Assembly (NCBI GenBank): GCA_024449915.1
Contig: JAMZAV010010663.1
Coordinates: forward strand, 20,001 to 84,000
Length of the DNA stretch: 64,000 bases
Direction: 5' to 3'
Source: Sweltsa coloradensis
Lineage: Eukaryota; Arthropoda; Insecta; Plecoptera; Chloroperlidae
Made by a program: the position numbers and the translations under genes. Within the stretch, counting starts at the first letter, position 1, and every line of letters starts with the position of its first letter. Positions 1 to 10,546 of the stretch are shown here, piece after piece. The notes under the pieces are model-generated. The model made no database searches. It saw only the letters and a list, made by a program, of their open reading frames with translations, and had not been told where the DNA came from.

Positions 1-837
1 AAATCTGGTACCACTTATTAAAATATTCAATTGCTCGTAAAATAAACATGCGAAATATTTGAAAAAAATTCACAAATCGTAATAGATATCTAGGTTTAAT
101 AAGTGTAGCCTACTTTTGGCCTACGTGTAGTTTCTAGGGCTTTAGTGCCACTTGTATCTCAATTTTTGTTGCGTAATTTTTGTACCCAAATTTGTACATC
201 AATATATCTCCTGATTGGAAAGATTTGGGATAGTAATATTTTACCAAAATCTGTCTATGTCTATGTAGAACACGCTTGCCAAATCGGGCCCAGTTTCAAC
301 ATTCCAATCGACGGTTTTTAATTGTTTACTGAGACAATGCGCAACTAGATTTCTGTCGCGCTAATCCCCTGCGGGTTGCCGCCAGCATCAACCCGCGGCG
401 CTGATTGGCTCTCGGCCTTGGTCGCCTAGCCTCCCTCCGCGGTCCACTCTACTCAGTCGTAAACGTAAATAATCATTGCCATTAGCAGTGTTTTTTTTTT
501 ATGGAAGAGTTCATTGCTGACAGTGGATCTTGGTATAAAAACCAGCTATAGTTATGTGATATACCTGCACTACGTCTACGTGATTTGAAGGTATGTTATC
601 ACGAACATCTTAGTCCCATACTACTGTAAGCCCTACGCTCATGTGCTGTGTTAAAAACATGGAACAAACTCTCATTGTTTCAAAGTAAGGCCTAATATAA
701 GCATTGCGCGGAGTAGTGTGTTGTGTTGGTGACAGGAAATGCTCAGCTACGCCGCTAGTAGACAGAGTGGCATATTACGCTTCAAGGTTATTTGGAGACA
801 TGTAATTTGACCGCATTGTAACATAATTAAATAATTT
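1..837. other. No gene recognised; possible promoter at about 340-480
   Basis: No recognisable gene. Positions 340-480 are the only GC-rich stretch in the first kilobase and hold an inverted CCAAT-type box (GCTGATTGGCTC near 398), followed after a T run by an ATG near 501 that opens only a 16-codon frame. A possible splice donor (AAGGTATG) lies near 590. This could be a promoter and a short first exon, but no second exon was found, so the call is weak. Confidence 0.2.
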
Positions 838-1021
838 TTGTGGGAAGCCTGCCCAGGGTGCAATTCATGCCCCTCTTCAGGTGTCTAACTAGGTACATTA
901 ACGACTGAGGAAAACCTCGGAAAAAACCATCAGACAGGATTGCCGGTCTCGACGGGATTTGAAACCGGGACCTCGCGAATCAGAGTCGCGCGCTTAACGC
1001 TGGAACCAACACTGTCGGTGC
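838..1021 (-). repeat. tRNA-derived SINE, minus strand
   Basis: On the minus strand the element starts near 1021 with a tRNA-like head. A-box-like GTGTTGGTTCCAGCG and B-box-like GGTTTCAAATCCC are spaced as in an internal RNA polymerase III promoter. A non-tRNA body follows, with a TTTTTTCCGAGG motif, ending in AT-rich sequence near 838. The head cannot form a good acceptor stem, so it is a SINE copy and not a tRNA gene. It is not the family seen at 25.3, 40.7, 52.7, 58 and 61 kb. Confidence 0.6.
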
Positions 1022-1326
1022 ATTGTAACAATCAACATCGAACAGAAACATTGGTGCTCTTTCCAGGCCCCCAGAGTTTCTTACACGTAACGTCGTATCG
1101 ATAACACTAAACCAAGTCCATAAATTCAGCCTCTTTCACCATTTTCCAGGGCGTGTTCATGATAATTGATAATGCATGTAATTTGAGATTCATGAGTTGT
1201 CTTTTCATTTAGGCCTAATCAGTAGATGTTCAATTTAAAACAAATAATTTGTTAATTACTTTACAGCATTATAGATAGTCAATTTTTTCTTTTAGGCTGG
1301 TTTGAGCTTGTGTTATGACTGCATAG
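1022..1326. other. No feature seen
   Basis: AT-rich sequence without a recognisable gene or repeat. Confidence 0.4.
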
Positions 1327-1980
1327 TTGTTTTCTGACAGTTACGTCTTGAGCCCTTGTTTTATCTCTCAGACGTCGAAAAATGGCGATTTACAGACACC
1401 TTCAGACAAAGAAAAAGAGATATTTGTAAATGCTTTAAAATACAGAGAAAAAGTCAACTATGTGAAATACTTAGTCGCGTTTGCTCGCATAAATAATGCA
1501 ATATCTAAAGGGTTTCATAATACAATTGGCATATATCGTATTACTCCAACAAGTACTGCACTCCATTGGCATATTAAGAGATGTCACTACCAAACTATGA
1601 TTGGAAAACTATCAAGAAACCCGAGGTACTTTTACTGCTGAGGGTTATTTTGTTATTACATTATAAGTTATTTTTAACAACAAGTATGTGCTATAATATT
1701 CTCATTTCCCCCCAATAGGAACACCAAAAATATAACCCATGCAAATTTGTGTAGAACATTACTGGGTGCGATATCACCCCTATTCTAATGACCACGGATG
1801 CTATTACAGTTGGATGTACTGAAGTTATTTCTTGTAGCTACAAAATTGGTTGCTCAACTAATAGGTGTGGGTGTAAAAAAAAACAGGGGTGCCATGCACT
1901 GATGCATGCAAGTGTTTTGAACTAGAACGAGGATGTTCGAATATCAATGCAGGCATGATAAGAATTTGGATCTTTTACAT
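1327..1980 (+). pseudogene. Fragment of a cysteine-rich (CXC-like) repeated protein
   Basis: The reading frame at 1327-1641 ends with a segment of the form PTSTALHWHIKRCHYQ. After an interruption, frames at about 1770-1960 give a cysteine-rich tail with the spacing CSTNRCGCKK, then CTDACKCFE, then GCSN. This order (a PTS...H...YQ block and then a CXC-like cysteine tail) recalls a multicopy uncharacterised invertebrate family; that match is from memory and was not searched. There is no start codon context, the cysteine block needs one frame change, and no neighbouring exons were found. I read it as a broken or processed copy. Function unknown; the tail might bind zinc. Confidence 0.4.
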
Positions 1981-2511
1981 TACATTTACATGCATTACAT
2001 GCCACCGACACTGATCGAAATAGGATAACAAAAAGTAAATTCTACAATAAATGTAAAATAAAATATTTAAATATAATTCAATACTACCCACTGGACATGG
2101 TTCGTGAAAATTAACAGAATCGCATCAAGAGTTTTATTGATTTTTTTAATGTATTACACTATAATATACAATATTATTCTTCAGTATTATTTAAAATGTA
2201 GTCACATAACTAAATAAATGTAATTCTTATACTGTGGTGAACCTAATTGATGCAACTCTTTCCAGAAATGGACGATTCAGATTAATCGGCGCACGTAATG
2301 TGTTGGGTTAAAACGGTTTGTTTGTCTACAACTCACTTCTTGGTATCTCACATAAATTAGTTTTCACGCATTCAACTATAAAAAAACAGAATGACACAGA
2401 CTTCATGCAGGTAGAATGCACAAAAATTCGAATAATAGGGAATATTTTTACTATTGAGACATTTTGTCTATCTCCAACCAATATGGAGATATTCAATAAC
2501 AAACACTTTTT
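1981..2511. other. No gene recognised
   Basis: AT-rich sequence. Small open frames on both strands between 2318 and 2563 overlap each other and show no known motif. Confidence 0.4.
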
Positions 2512-2537
2512 GGCCGCCATTTTCCAATATGGCGGCC
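2512..2537. repeat. 9-bp perfect hairpin (GGCCGCCAT)
   Basis: GGCCGCCAT at 2512-2520 is followed after 8 bases by its exact reverse complement at 2529-2537. It is a GC-rich hairpin in AT-rich surroundings, 25 bp before the 5' break of the Penelope-like fragment. It could be the end of another element or an arm of a small palindrome. Confidence 0.6.
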
Positions 2538-2563
2538 GAAGCTCCAGTCTGATTGTAGGATGA

Positions 2564-3014
2564 GGTTCCCTGTGGCGACTGCGATCAAACGTACATAGGC
2601 CAAACAGGCAGACGCATAGCAGTGAGGATAAATGAACACTCTAATGCTGTGAAAGCAGGTGACAAGAAATCAGCCCTGGCTCAACATGCTATAGCTTACT
2701 CGCATGTGATAGATTTCGACAAAACAAAAACTATTTGCCCTGTACAACAGCTCAAGCCACGTATTATCCGTGAATCTGTGGAAATTGAGAAACGGCCGAA
2801 TAACATGAACAAAAGAGATGATAGCCAGAGCCTCCCTCTTGCTTGGAAACCTGCACTCATGCCTCGAAATGTAGTCCGTAGACCTATTCAGCCAAATCCC
2901 TCAGAGGTGGTGCAAATTTCAGATTCCATAATTCTAAGCACGAATAACATTTCAAAAGACAACCAATCAGGCCCTATGACGAGAAGCCGGACTAAAAAGG
3001 TTTCACTACAGTAA
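2564..3014 (+). pseudogene. GIY-YIG endonuclease C-terminal fragment of a Penelope-like element
   Basis: The frame is open for 150 codons to a TAA stop. It begins inside the nuclease domain: a VPCGDCDQTYIGQTGRR block is the usual context of the YIG half of the motif, and the R and EH residues further on (RINEHSNAV) fit the catalytic helix. The remaining residues up to the stop are a polar tail of low similarity. In intact elements the domain nicks target DNA for priming of reverse transcription. This copy lacks the N-terminal half of the domain and the whole reverse transcriptase, so it cannot act alone. The frame has no internal stop, so the copy is not very old. Confidence 0.65.
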
Positions 3015-3192
3015 TCTGTGCCATTTTGTTTCTCAATTGCCACAATCCATATATTTTTTCTTTCGATATGACATCGCCGCCCCGCACCTATTTTCTATAT
3101 AACCTCGCCGCCCCGCACCTTCAGCCGAGGCTATATAAGGCGGGCGCTGCGTGCTTGCCAACCACTGTGACTCCAACCTCCGTAGAGTCAGT

Positions 3193-3236
3193 CAACCTTG
3201 AAAATGTCTGACGTAGTACAGACGAAACGTCGGTGG
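3193..3236 (+). ncRNA. Hammerhead-like ribozyme motif 1 (Penelope 3' region)
   Basis: The parts come in hammerhead order: stem I strand CAACC (3193-3197), core TTGAAAA (3198-3204), stem II GTCTG/CAGAC with an 8-base loop (3206-3223), core GAAAC (3224-3228), cleavage triplet GTC (3229-3231), stem I strand GGTGG (3232-3236). The core departs from CTGANGA at positions 3 (C to T) and 8 (G to A). These two bases pair in active hammerheads, so the change is T3-A8 in place of C3-G8. Activity is uncertain. Confidence 0.45.
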
Positions 3237-3496
3237 ACGCCCAGGTTCTGCCCTGGTTCATCTTATTTTCGACGCGGTTTTACCCAAGATCCTTGTTTTT
3301 ATCCTATGACGGGCCGCGAAAACCTACAAAAATCCATATATATATATAAAGCGGGCTTATGCTTAAAAACCATATATTCATATATATATAAATATATATA
3401 TATTTTATTTTATATATATGTTTTTGGATATTTTCGTGGCCGATATGAATTAATGAACTTGGTTTTTCGGTTATAATGCCACGTTTATTTACAATA

Positions 3497-3538
3497 GGCC
3501 AACGTTTCGATGAAATTCCACTCATCTTCTTCAGGGCC
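3497..3538 (-). ncRNA. Hammerhead-like ribozyme motif 2
   Basis: On the minus strand from 3538: GGCC, then CTGAAGA, then a stem-loop with arms GATGA and TCATC, then GAAAC, then GTT, then GGCC. The outer GGCC blocks can pair as a short stem I, and CTGAAGA matches the hammerhead core consensus exactly. One unpaired A lies between the core and stem II. GTT is an allowed NUH cleavage triplet. The motif is in the opposite orientation to the one at 3193, so it probably marks a second, inverted Penelope-type terminus. Confidence 0.5.
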
Positions 3539-3840
3539 AATACAACTAAATATATAAAAAACGAAAACTACATTACATCGATAAATACAGAACAAAACTG
3601 GGAAACAAAATACAACAAAATATAAACAATAGAAATCACTGCACATATGGCGAATTAAAACAACTCAAAGAATCACTGCAAAGCTTGCGTTGCAAAGAAA
3701 GAAGAAAGTCACTTCATGTCCGTCTTATTGTTTTTCGTCATGGATCTTGTCACTCTGACTGTCGATGTATTTACTTGCAACAGCTCATCTGCAGGAACTA
3801 ACTGGGGCGTTGGTTGTTGGTCCATTGGTTTCACAGTCAA

Positions 3841-3971
3841 CCTATATATATATACCTATACCTATACCTATACCTATACCTATACCTATACCTATACCTA
3901 TACCTATACCTATACCTATACCTATACCTATACCTATACCTATACCTATACCTATACCTATATATATATAT
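3841..3971. repeat. Hexanucleotide microsatellite (CCTATA)n
   Basis: About 19 near-perfect copies of CCTATA flanked by TA dinucleotides. It keeps all three forward frames open and produces spurious dipeptide ORFs (YT, IP, YL). Confidence 0.95.
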
Positions 3972-4032
3972 GTTACACTTTACGGAAATAATCACGCTAT
4001 ATTGAATGTTTAAACCGAATATTAAATTAAAA

Positions 4033-4073
4033 CTTCAACGTTTCAGAAGACTAGGCTTCCATTTTCAAGAAGA
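4033..4073 (-). ncRNA. Hammerhead-like ribozyme motif 3
   Basis: On the minus strand: stem I strand CTTC, core TTGAAAA, stem II GAAG/CTTC, then GAAAC, GTT and stem I strand GAAG. The core carries the same pair of changes as the motif at 3193 (T at position 3, A at position 8). It lies about 130 bp upstream of the right-hand limit of the minus-strand LINE and on the far side of the microsatellite from motif 2. Confidence 0.42.
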
Positions 4074-4209
4074 GTTGGTATAAAACAATAAAAACAAAAC
4101 ATCAGCAACACAATAGAAATATAAACAAACTTAATATCACCCGAGTTCACAGGAAAGAAGTAAAATGAATTAGCCTTGTTAATTGGTACATTACTTAAAA
4201 ATTCCATAA

Positions 4210-4446
4210 CTACGGTCTCGTCACTTTTATATTCTTATTCAAATTAGAGGCAATTTCAGTAAAATATAAGTTGAAATCGTTAGCAATTATTTGCTGATCA
4301 TCTACAATGCGCCCTTCTGGAGATTTCATTGATATATTATTTTTAATGGATTGTGTTTTATTTATTTGTTTATTTACTATGCCCCAAATGGTTTTGGAAT
4401 TATTATCACTTTTTCTTATTTTATCACATATGTAACTTTTAAGCAT
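4210..4446 (-). pseudogene. LINE linker between endonuclease and reverse transcriptase
   Basis: A 78-codon open stretch whose residues KTIWGIVNKQINK and then IANDFNLYFTEIA match the pattern usual between the endonuclease and the reverse transcriptase of Jockey/CR1-type LINEs (a K..W..IN block followed by a FN.YF block). No enzymatic residues lie here. It stops about 10 bases before the LINE similarity ends. Confidence 0.55.
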
Positions 4447-4730
4447 GTCTTATGGTTCTCATATAGCACTTTTTATACTTATTATAATACTGGAAAATAA
4501 AGGAATCGCAAAAATGATTTTTAAGAATAAATAAACATTTCTAATTTAACCTAGAAGTTTTAATACCAGAAGTAATCCATGTATTGTTATTGTTAGCAAG
4601 GTTAATGATTTGATGCTTTATTGGAAATGTAGTATTAAATATCCTTAAAAATATGTCATAAAATATGTCAAAGGTTTTATTAGCGTTGTTGGTTAACATG
4701 ATAGGGTCTCAATTCGTCTCACCTAAACGT

Positions 4731-5608
4731 TCATTTAAATAAGTGTATCTGGTCAACGCTAAAAATTCTCCTGTGAATGATCTTTGTTACGGGGATGTTA
4801 ACACCTGATACCTGAAATGCAATAAGTTGAGCAAAGTGGTCCGATAAATTGCTTATAATTACTGAACTGCGAAATTTATCAGGAATTAAATTTGTACCTA
4901 TATTATCGATAGTAGTGTGTGAAAAATGAACAGGATCAATCCTTGTAGCTTCATGTACAGTCAAATGTATATTAAAACACTGTAGGAGGTTTGTTAACTT
5001 AAGGTTATTTACAGATTTTTGAGAAGTGTCAATATTAAAGTCTCCAGTCAAAATAAGCTTACTTTGCTTCTTAATAACAAGTTCTAAAACTGCTTGAAGA
5101 GTATATATGAATAAATTAATATCTCCAGAAGGGGGTCGATATAGAGTTAAGATAGTAATTGTTTCGATTAACTTTTTACTAACACTCAAAACTAAGTTAA
5201 TGCCTGCTATTTCAACCTTCAATGCTTAGCTTTTCAAGTTCATTTGTTGCTTTAGTTTGTAACAGCTTGTTAGCAAAGCATGCTACTCCACCACATTTTT
5301 TCTTTTTACAACAATATTCACTAATTAAAGTGTAATTAAGAATACTTATTTTGGATATTTCGTATTCACTCATCCAATGCTCAGATATACACAATATATC
5401 GACATTTTCTTTCACATAAAATTTGCTCATTTAAAAAGATTTCTAGGTTATTTATAGAGTTTGCTAGACTTTGGATGTTTTGATGTAATATATTGATAGT
5501 AGTTGATTTAATTATAGGCCTACTTTGTGATTGGTGGGATAAGGTTAGTTTGGCATTTTTCTTTTTTAAGCACAAGTGGCAAGGTGGTTCTGGTACCGGC
5601 AGAAACAA
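4731..5608 (-). pseudogene. LINE endonuclease domain (EEP/APE type)
   Basis: Three overlapping frames, read in order on the minus strand, give the motifs of an exonuclease-endonuclease-phosphatase fold: HQNIQSL near the start (metal-binding Asn region), ILCISEHWM (catalytic Glu region, frame 5430-5212), then LYRPPSGD, LTGDFNID (Asp/Asn pair) and NLSDHFAQ (the terminal SDH motif) in the frame 5222-4731. The domain nicks target DNA for target-primed reverse transcription. All the key residues I could check are present, but at least two frame changes separate them. It is not expected to be expressed intact. Confidence 0.7.
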
Positions 5609-5631
5609 AACACCCCTATCTGTGTTGTGTG

Positions 5632-6141
5632 TTAGGTTGGCAGTGTTAGCGGATTGCGAATCTGAAAATTTATCACCTTGGAATTTCTTTTGCCTCGAGA
5701 CTTGACTTGGGTAATCTTGGGGTTTCTGGACTGTCTGGTTCTGCTAGAGATCGGAGATATTGTTTCCGCCACCATAGTGTCCACAGTTGGAGAGCAGAGG
5801 TTTCCATGGGCGTCAATGTGGTTTGGACATGGGGTGACATCAGTAGGACCAGCGATGCAGCGAACGGCTGAAGTCTCGATGAACTTAGATTCTTCGTCAA
5901 GTGATGAGATCACATCTGGCATGAAGTCTAATTCTGACGTTACTGGTACGACGACAATTGACTCCACCGCCAATGAAGCTCGCTGGTACTTCGTTGTATC
6001 TGTACCAGGAATTGAAGTTTTGTCTTCCACAGCTGACTTTTGTACGACCGCAGTGGTATTCCCCACGTCTTGGCTGATTGACCGGAGATGTATACTAATG
6101 CAGGGTGTTCTATCTTCATTATCTATTTCTGAATCCAACAA
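5632..6141 (-). pseudogene. LINE ORF, spacer between SGNH-like segment and endonuclease
   Basis: A 169-codon frame without recognisable domains, rich in S, T, D and E, ending in a basic stretch (KSRGKRNSK). By position it links the SGNH-like segment to the endonuclease. The open frame on the opposite strand at 5678-6289 is its antisense shadow. Confidence 0.4.
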
Positions 6142-6189
6142 AGAGACTCTTACATTCAGCTATCCAGAAGAAGCTCGCATCGACCTACC

Positions 6190-6470
6190 TACTGATTGTA
6201 CATCTTCTTGTAGTATTTTATCTGCAAATAACTTTGCAAGGACTTTTTTCCCTCTTAAGTTTAGATGCGGACCTCGAAGATTAAAGTGATCCCTTTGAAG
6301 ATGTTTAAGGGATAGTACAGACACTCCTAGTGTTTTTCCTAGTAGGTTATGGATGTGGTGATTTATTTTGATTTTTCTTGGTTTAGTGGTCCTAGTTTCA
6401 AATGGTCTCTGTCAGTGACATCAAAGCGAGGTAACAGCTCCGATACTATAATATTAGTCTTACAAGTACT
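6190..6470 (-). pseudogene. SGNH-hydrolase-like C-terminal segment of the LINE
   Basis: Read on the minus strand, about 6470-6190 gives a block resembling the last third of the SGNH domain seen in several invertebrate LINEs: NIIVSELLPRFDVTD, then KHLQRDHFNL, then HLNLRGKKVLAKLFADKIL. The His in the HLN..G block is where the catalytic His would lie. A stop and frame changes interrupt it, and the N-terminal part with the catalytic Ser was not found. The assignment rests on pattern memory. Confidence 0.4.
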
Positions 6471-6560
6471 GGTAACTGGGAGTCTGGACAATCTGGGTTC
6501 AGATCCTGTGTTTGCATCACTTGAGGTTGATAACCACCCAGCACGTTGGGTTTTATGCTG

Positions 6561-8074
6561 TGCCTCTTTGCATATTACCCCTAGTCACGGGAATCTTTTC
6601 ACAAGCATTTCTACATTGTTGTTTGACTTTACTATTATGAGGGCTCATATTAATTTCATGGCTTGGCTTTTCATATAATGATATTCCGTTAGGCATCTTC
6701 TTTACAATTGAATTGGATAGGGTAATCCGGAGAAAAAAGGTCCGATGGAGCGCTAGTGAGCAATCAGCTGTTTAGCAAGATGGCCGGGTAAAAGGGGATA
6801 GCTGCCGTCCACACCCTTGGCTAACATTGCATGGACCCAATCTTGAAACCTACTTTTTCTGTTGAAAACGTCCAGTTACATAATAGAAAATGATTCAGAA
6901 CTATAGGATGATACCTTGATACCAATGAAAATCTGTAAAGAATAAGTGTTTTTATATAGGGTACGTTCTTCTCACGTACTGCATTTCAAATTACTAGCGC
7001 CTATGATTTGTTCGCCCTAAAACAAAGAGCATCAATTACTTATCCCAGAGTATAAAATAACCTTGTAGTATAATATGCTAAAGCAAGCGTGGACTAGTAA
7101 TTTGACAAAATGTTAATGGCCTAGAGCTGTGATAAACTGAGAGAACAGCGCGGAAAATTGACGGCCGCCTAGCTTGGCCTAGGCCTACTGCTTGCCAGTT
7201 TCAACCATCCCTAGGTGTCAAATGACTCGGCTAGAAGAAAACTAATAATTTTTGTTACTAAAATTTAAATTTAGAAAATAATTAACCAGTCTGTATCCCA
7301 AAACTATCAATTTATTTCAATAAATTGGATAGGCTCCGTCAGCTGTGTTGTCTAGGCGTCTCGCATTTACAGCCAAGTCGCCTAGCCTAGGGCCTAGCAG
7401 AAGTGCAAAACTCTGGCTTAAATAATAATATTCTGGCCAGACTTAATTTCGTATGTAGGCCATCACACCCTTTCGAGCTTCTTATATTATTATTTAATGA
7501 AGAGCCTACACGAAATAATAAACATGTAGGCCCTAGGCCTACTTTGACACCGCACCAAAGGAAAGCAAATCTAGGCCTAAAAATCTCGCGTGAACGGAGC
7601 TGACAAAGGCATTTAAATGTGCAAAACGAAGGGCGATATGAGGTTGAATCCATTTTTCAAACATCTGGTGTAATCTGCTTACATATAAACACAGACATTA
7701 ATCGGTAGTGTAATCGGCTAGATAAAATAATGTCTCAAATATATGCTTCATTCAAGAACCTGTCAACATTCACTGCCGAGACCCAAAAGTCAAGTTTAGA
7801 TAATACCTTTCAGGTAGTTTTGTATGAGTAAATGGTTGAAATGGATGGAAATCTATTTGGTTACTGTATTTTATTGCTTTCTAAATTGCAATTTTGGTGA
7901 ATTAAATATACAATCATAATATTTCTTCGTAGACTGACGCGATTCACCATGCGTTTTCCTATCAGGTGGGCGTACCTATCCCCGATTCTCTAGTTCCTCA
8001 CTCGCGCGCCAGAGAGCCATACTGTTCCTTGTTTCCTCGGATCGCAATTCTGTTGCACCAACAGTGGTCGATAA
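6561..8074. other. No gene recognised; many GGCCTA palindromes
   Basis: No supported gene. Short antiparallel open frames at 7387-7653 are shadows of each other. AGGCCTA-type palindromes are frequent at 7150-7600. Confidence 0.4.
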
Positions 8075-8342
8075 GCGCCCAACACGTTAGGTAGCATTCT
8101 GGGCTTACCCATAATAGTAGCAGGATTCCTTTGCAAAGCATTTGCATATGAATAAGAAGGATTGCTTATTGGCCTATGCTGATGACCCTGTTGAGACGGC
8201 TCAGTACGAGTATACATCCTTGGTCCATGAGCACCCAACATGTTAGGTTCAATGCTGGGCCTACCCATAATAGTAGCAGGATTCCTTTCCAAAGCATTTG
8301 CATATGAATAAGAATGATTGCTTATTGGCCTATGCTGATGAC
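8075..8342 (-). repeat. Tandem duplication, period 156 bp, in frame on the minus strand
   Basis: Two 112-bp copies (8075-8186 and 8231-8342) about 90% identical, with starts 156 bp apart. 156 is divisible by three, and a minus-strand frame stays open through both, giving a 52-residue repeat with the shared core SYSYANALxRNPATIMG. It could be a repetitive coding exon or chance openness in a young duplication; no splice sites or domain were identified. Confidence 0.6.
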
Positions 8343-9929
8343 AGCGTCATAGCCGCTTACTATAAAACAAAGGTTAAACAAAATAAATACATATATACGT
8401 TATATTTGTTCCATAACTGTAACGATCGAGTGTAGTAACAAGATAACCTCAGTAAATATAAACGTTTCGTGAAAATTGCAAGTTTATACTTTTTTGCTCC
8501 TTTAATTACCTTTCCAACGGTACCTTTGAAATGAATCTGTCAATTATCTTAGAAAATATATAAGTTACAAAGTTTTTTCGGCGGCCATCTTGTTTTTTTT
8601 GCGACGGGTACCTCATCAAAATTGTTAAAGTACGTTTCATAACGAATCGATTGATACCAGATACATAATCCTTTCATCAATTATTGTGCCTCTACGAAAT
8701 GTGTTTAAAACATCAAGATCAAAATACTCGATGCATATATTATTCATTTACACATACCGTCGCTTCAAATACATTATCTCGGGATATATTTGTCGTAACA
8801 TAAGTAAGGACTCATTGAATACATAAAGAGATATGCTACGGATAAACAAGCCAAACATATTCAAAAACCGTTTTGGTCATGTAAATATATGCGCCATAAG
8901 TTCCATTGGCCAAAAAAAGTCATGGTAGATGGCAGCACTAAAAAAACAACATGGCGGATCATTGCGGTATAAAGTGATCGCACTCCATCTCCACTCATGT
9001 ATTTTCGGGTGCAATTTGTCCAATACAAATAATAATCTGTAATGTCAGAAAACCCTAAGGTTAGGTGGGACGAAGTTATAAGGTTTATAGGTGATGGCCT
9101 ACGGCCGTAGGCCTATAATTAAGGAGGGGGAAGGTGTTTAGGAAGCAAATCACATAGGCCTAGCCTAGCCTACTAGGGCCTAGGCCTACGGTCCTATGCT
9201 GTGGGATTAAAGGCAGAACTGCTTTGAGACTTTTACACTTTGTTTACAAACCTAAAAATTTACGCCGCCTCACAAATTGGAAGTAGGCCTAAGTATAACA
9301 GTACGTGATGATTTGACTAAACAGGTGCACAAGGCAGCTGCTTCTGGCCATTACTTGCTGTCACCTTGACATTGCCTAGACTAGGCCTACCTAGCCCTTA
9401 GTTCCTTCCTTTACCTATTTATTGTCTATTCTATTCAGTAATACAATTCAATGATTGTTACGAGGTACATAGAGAACCTGATTAGTTACGATTTACATCA
9501 CCTCACTTGAAGATCAGCTGCACCGATCTTGAGAAGAAGTGGCGGGCAAGCTAAAAGTGACTGCAGGAACTTTGTATGTTCCAAGACCAAAGAAGGAAAT
9601 GTGCTACGTTAAAGAAACGGCCGTTCCTGGTGAAGAAAAGAGTTTTAAGTGTACATTCTTGGCCTAGGGCCTAGGCTTACGACTGTGTTTTTTTTTTATA
9701 TCTAGGGCCTAGGGCGACTATAGTCTAGGCCTAGGCCAGCACTACGCCCATTTTGACAGCTCGCGGCTAGGCCTACCCTAAAGGCATCTCTGCAATTGGG
9801 CCTAGGCATAAGCAATGGATTTATATTTCTTCATTAACCTATTATTTTAAAATATTTTCTTGGTTTGTAAAGTATGAGCCACACACATAGGCCCTACATA
9901 CTTTGTAATAGGCCTAGGCCCTACCCCCT
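8343..9929. other. No gene recognised
   Basis: AT-rich sequence, then from about 9060 a region dense in AGGCCTAG palindromes. No coding signal found. Confidence 0.4.
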
Positions 9930-10546
9930 ATGTATTATATCAAAGTCAGGATTCAGAGCTAGTTGTAAGCCACTCTTCAAGAAGCTAGGAATATTACCTA
10001 TGCCATGTGTATATATATATGAAGTACTAATGTTTGTCCATAAAAATAAAAATCTCTTGAATGTAATTCTGATATTCACACCCAGAACACTAGAAATAAA
10101 AATAAACTTAGAATACCACAATGCAACCTCACAATTCGACAAAAAGGACTTAAAGCTAGTGGAATTGAACTTTATAATAAACTTTCACAAGATGTTAAAG
10201 AATTAAAAGATGTAATGAAGTTCAAATCAAAACTTAAGAGTATGCTACTTAAGGAGTGTTATTATACCATACAAGACTTCAAAACTGTAGGATGCTTATA
10301 AAAATTTGATATTGTCCAAGAAAAATTGTATATTATATTGAATTGCATATATTGAATTGTAGTAATCTATTGATTCTTGTATATATTGTATAGGCCTAGT
10401 GCATATTTTAGGTTAAGATGTACATATTTCTGTAATTCTAAGTACTAACATGTAACCCATTGACAACTCAAATATTCAATGTATATCCTGTATACCACTG
10501 AATTTCAAAGAGGCTAATAAATCTACATCTACATCTACATCTACAT
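9930..10546 (+). mobile_element. LINE 3' end with (CTACAT)n tail
   Basis: A plus-strand remnant ends in the C-terminus of a LINE polymerase: KPLFKKLGILPMP with VYIYEVLMFVHKN, then in another frame IRQKGLKASGIELYN, LSQDVKELKDV and MKFKSKLKSMLL before a TAA near 10300. This matches the last 100 residues of Jockey/CR1-group ORF2 (a strand-rich block, then KG...YN.L and FK..LK..L). About 220 bp of 3' UTR follows, and then five copies of CTACAT at 10520-10546 as the 3' tail. One frame change occurs near 10060. It is severely 5' truncated, as usual for LINEs. Confidence 0.65.

Larger units (their letters stand above)
2559..3300 (+). mobile_element. 5'-truncated Penelope-like retroelement
   Basis: The element starts abruptly near 2559 in the middle of the endonuclease domain and continues through the end of the open frame (stop at 3012-3014) into a 3' region of about 300 bp. 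That region contains a hammerhead-like motif at 3193-3236. Penelope-like elements combine a reverse transcriptase with a C-terminal GIY-YIG endonuclease and are known to carry hammerhead motifs in their terminal repeats, so the arrangement fits. The reverse transcriptase is absent, as expected of a 5' truncation. Confidence 0.65.
4200..6560 (-). mobile_element. Degraded LINE, 5' half (SGNH-like segment, endonuclease, linker)
   Basis: Reading along the minus strand from about 6560 there are three recognisable blocks: an SGNH-hydrolase-like C-terminal part (about 6470-6190), an apurinic-type endonuclease (5608-4731), and the linker that normally precedes the reverse transcriptase (4446-4210). 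The reverse transcriptase and 3' end are missing, although normal 5' truncation leaves 3' ends, so this copy was cut by rearrangement or a later insertion. Frames change several times. CR1/Jockey-group LINEs can carry an SGNH-type domain; the exact clade is not certain. A LINE 3' end on the opposite strand lies at 9.93-10.55 kb. Confidence 0.7.

Noticed and set aside
3716..4013. Three overlapping frames coding YT, IP and YL dipeptide repeats
   Set aside because: They are translations of the (CCTATA)n microsatellite in three frames.
5678..6289. 203-codon plus-strand frame
   Set aside because: Antisense of the LINE coding strand; the minus strand carries the recognisable domains before and after it.
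8455..8475. Another hammerhead-like core (GAAACG on the minus strand)
   Set aside because: No CTGANGA-like core or stem II lies upstream of it.
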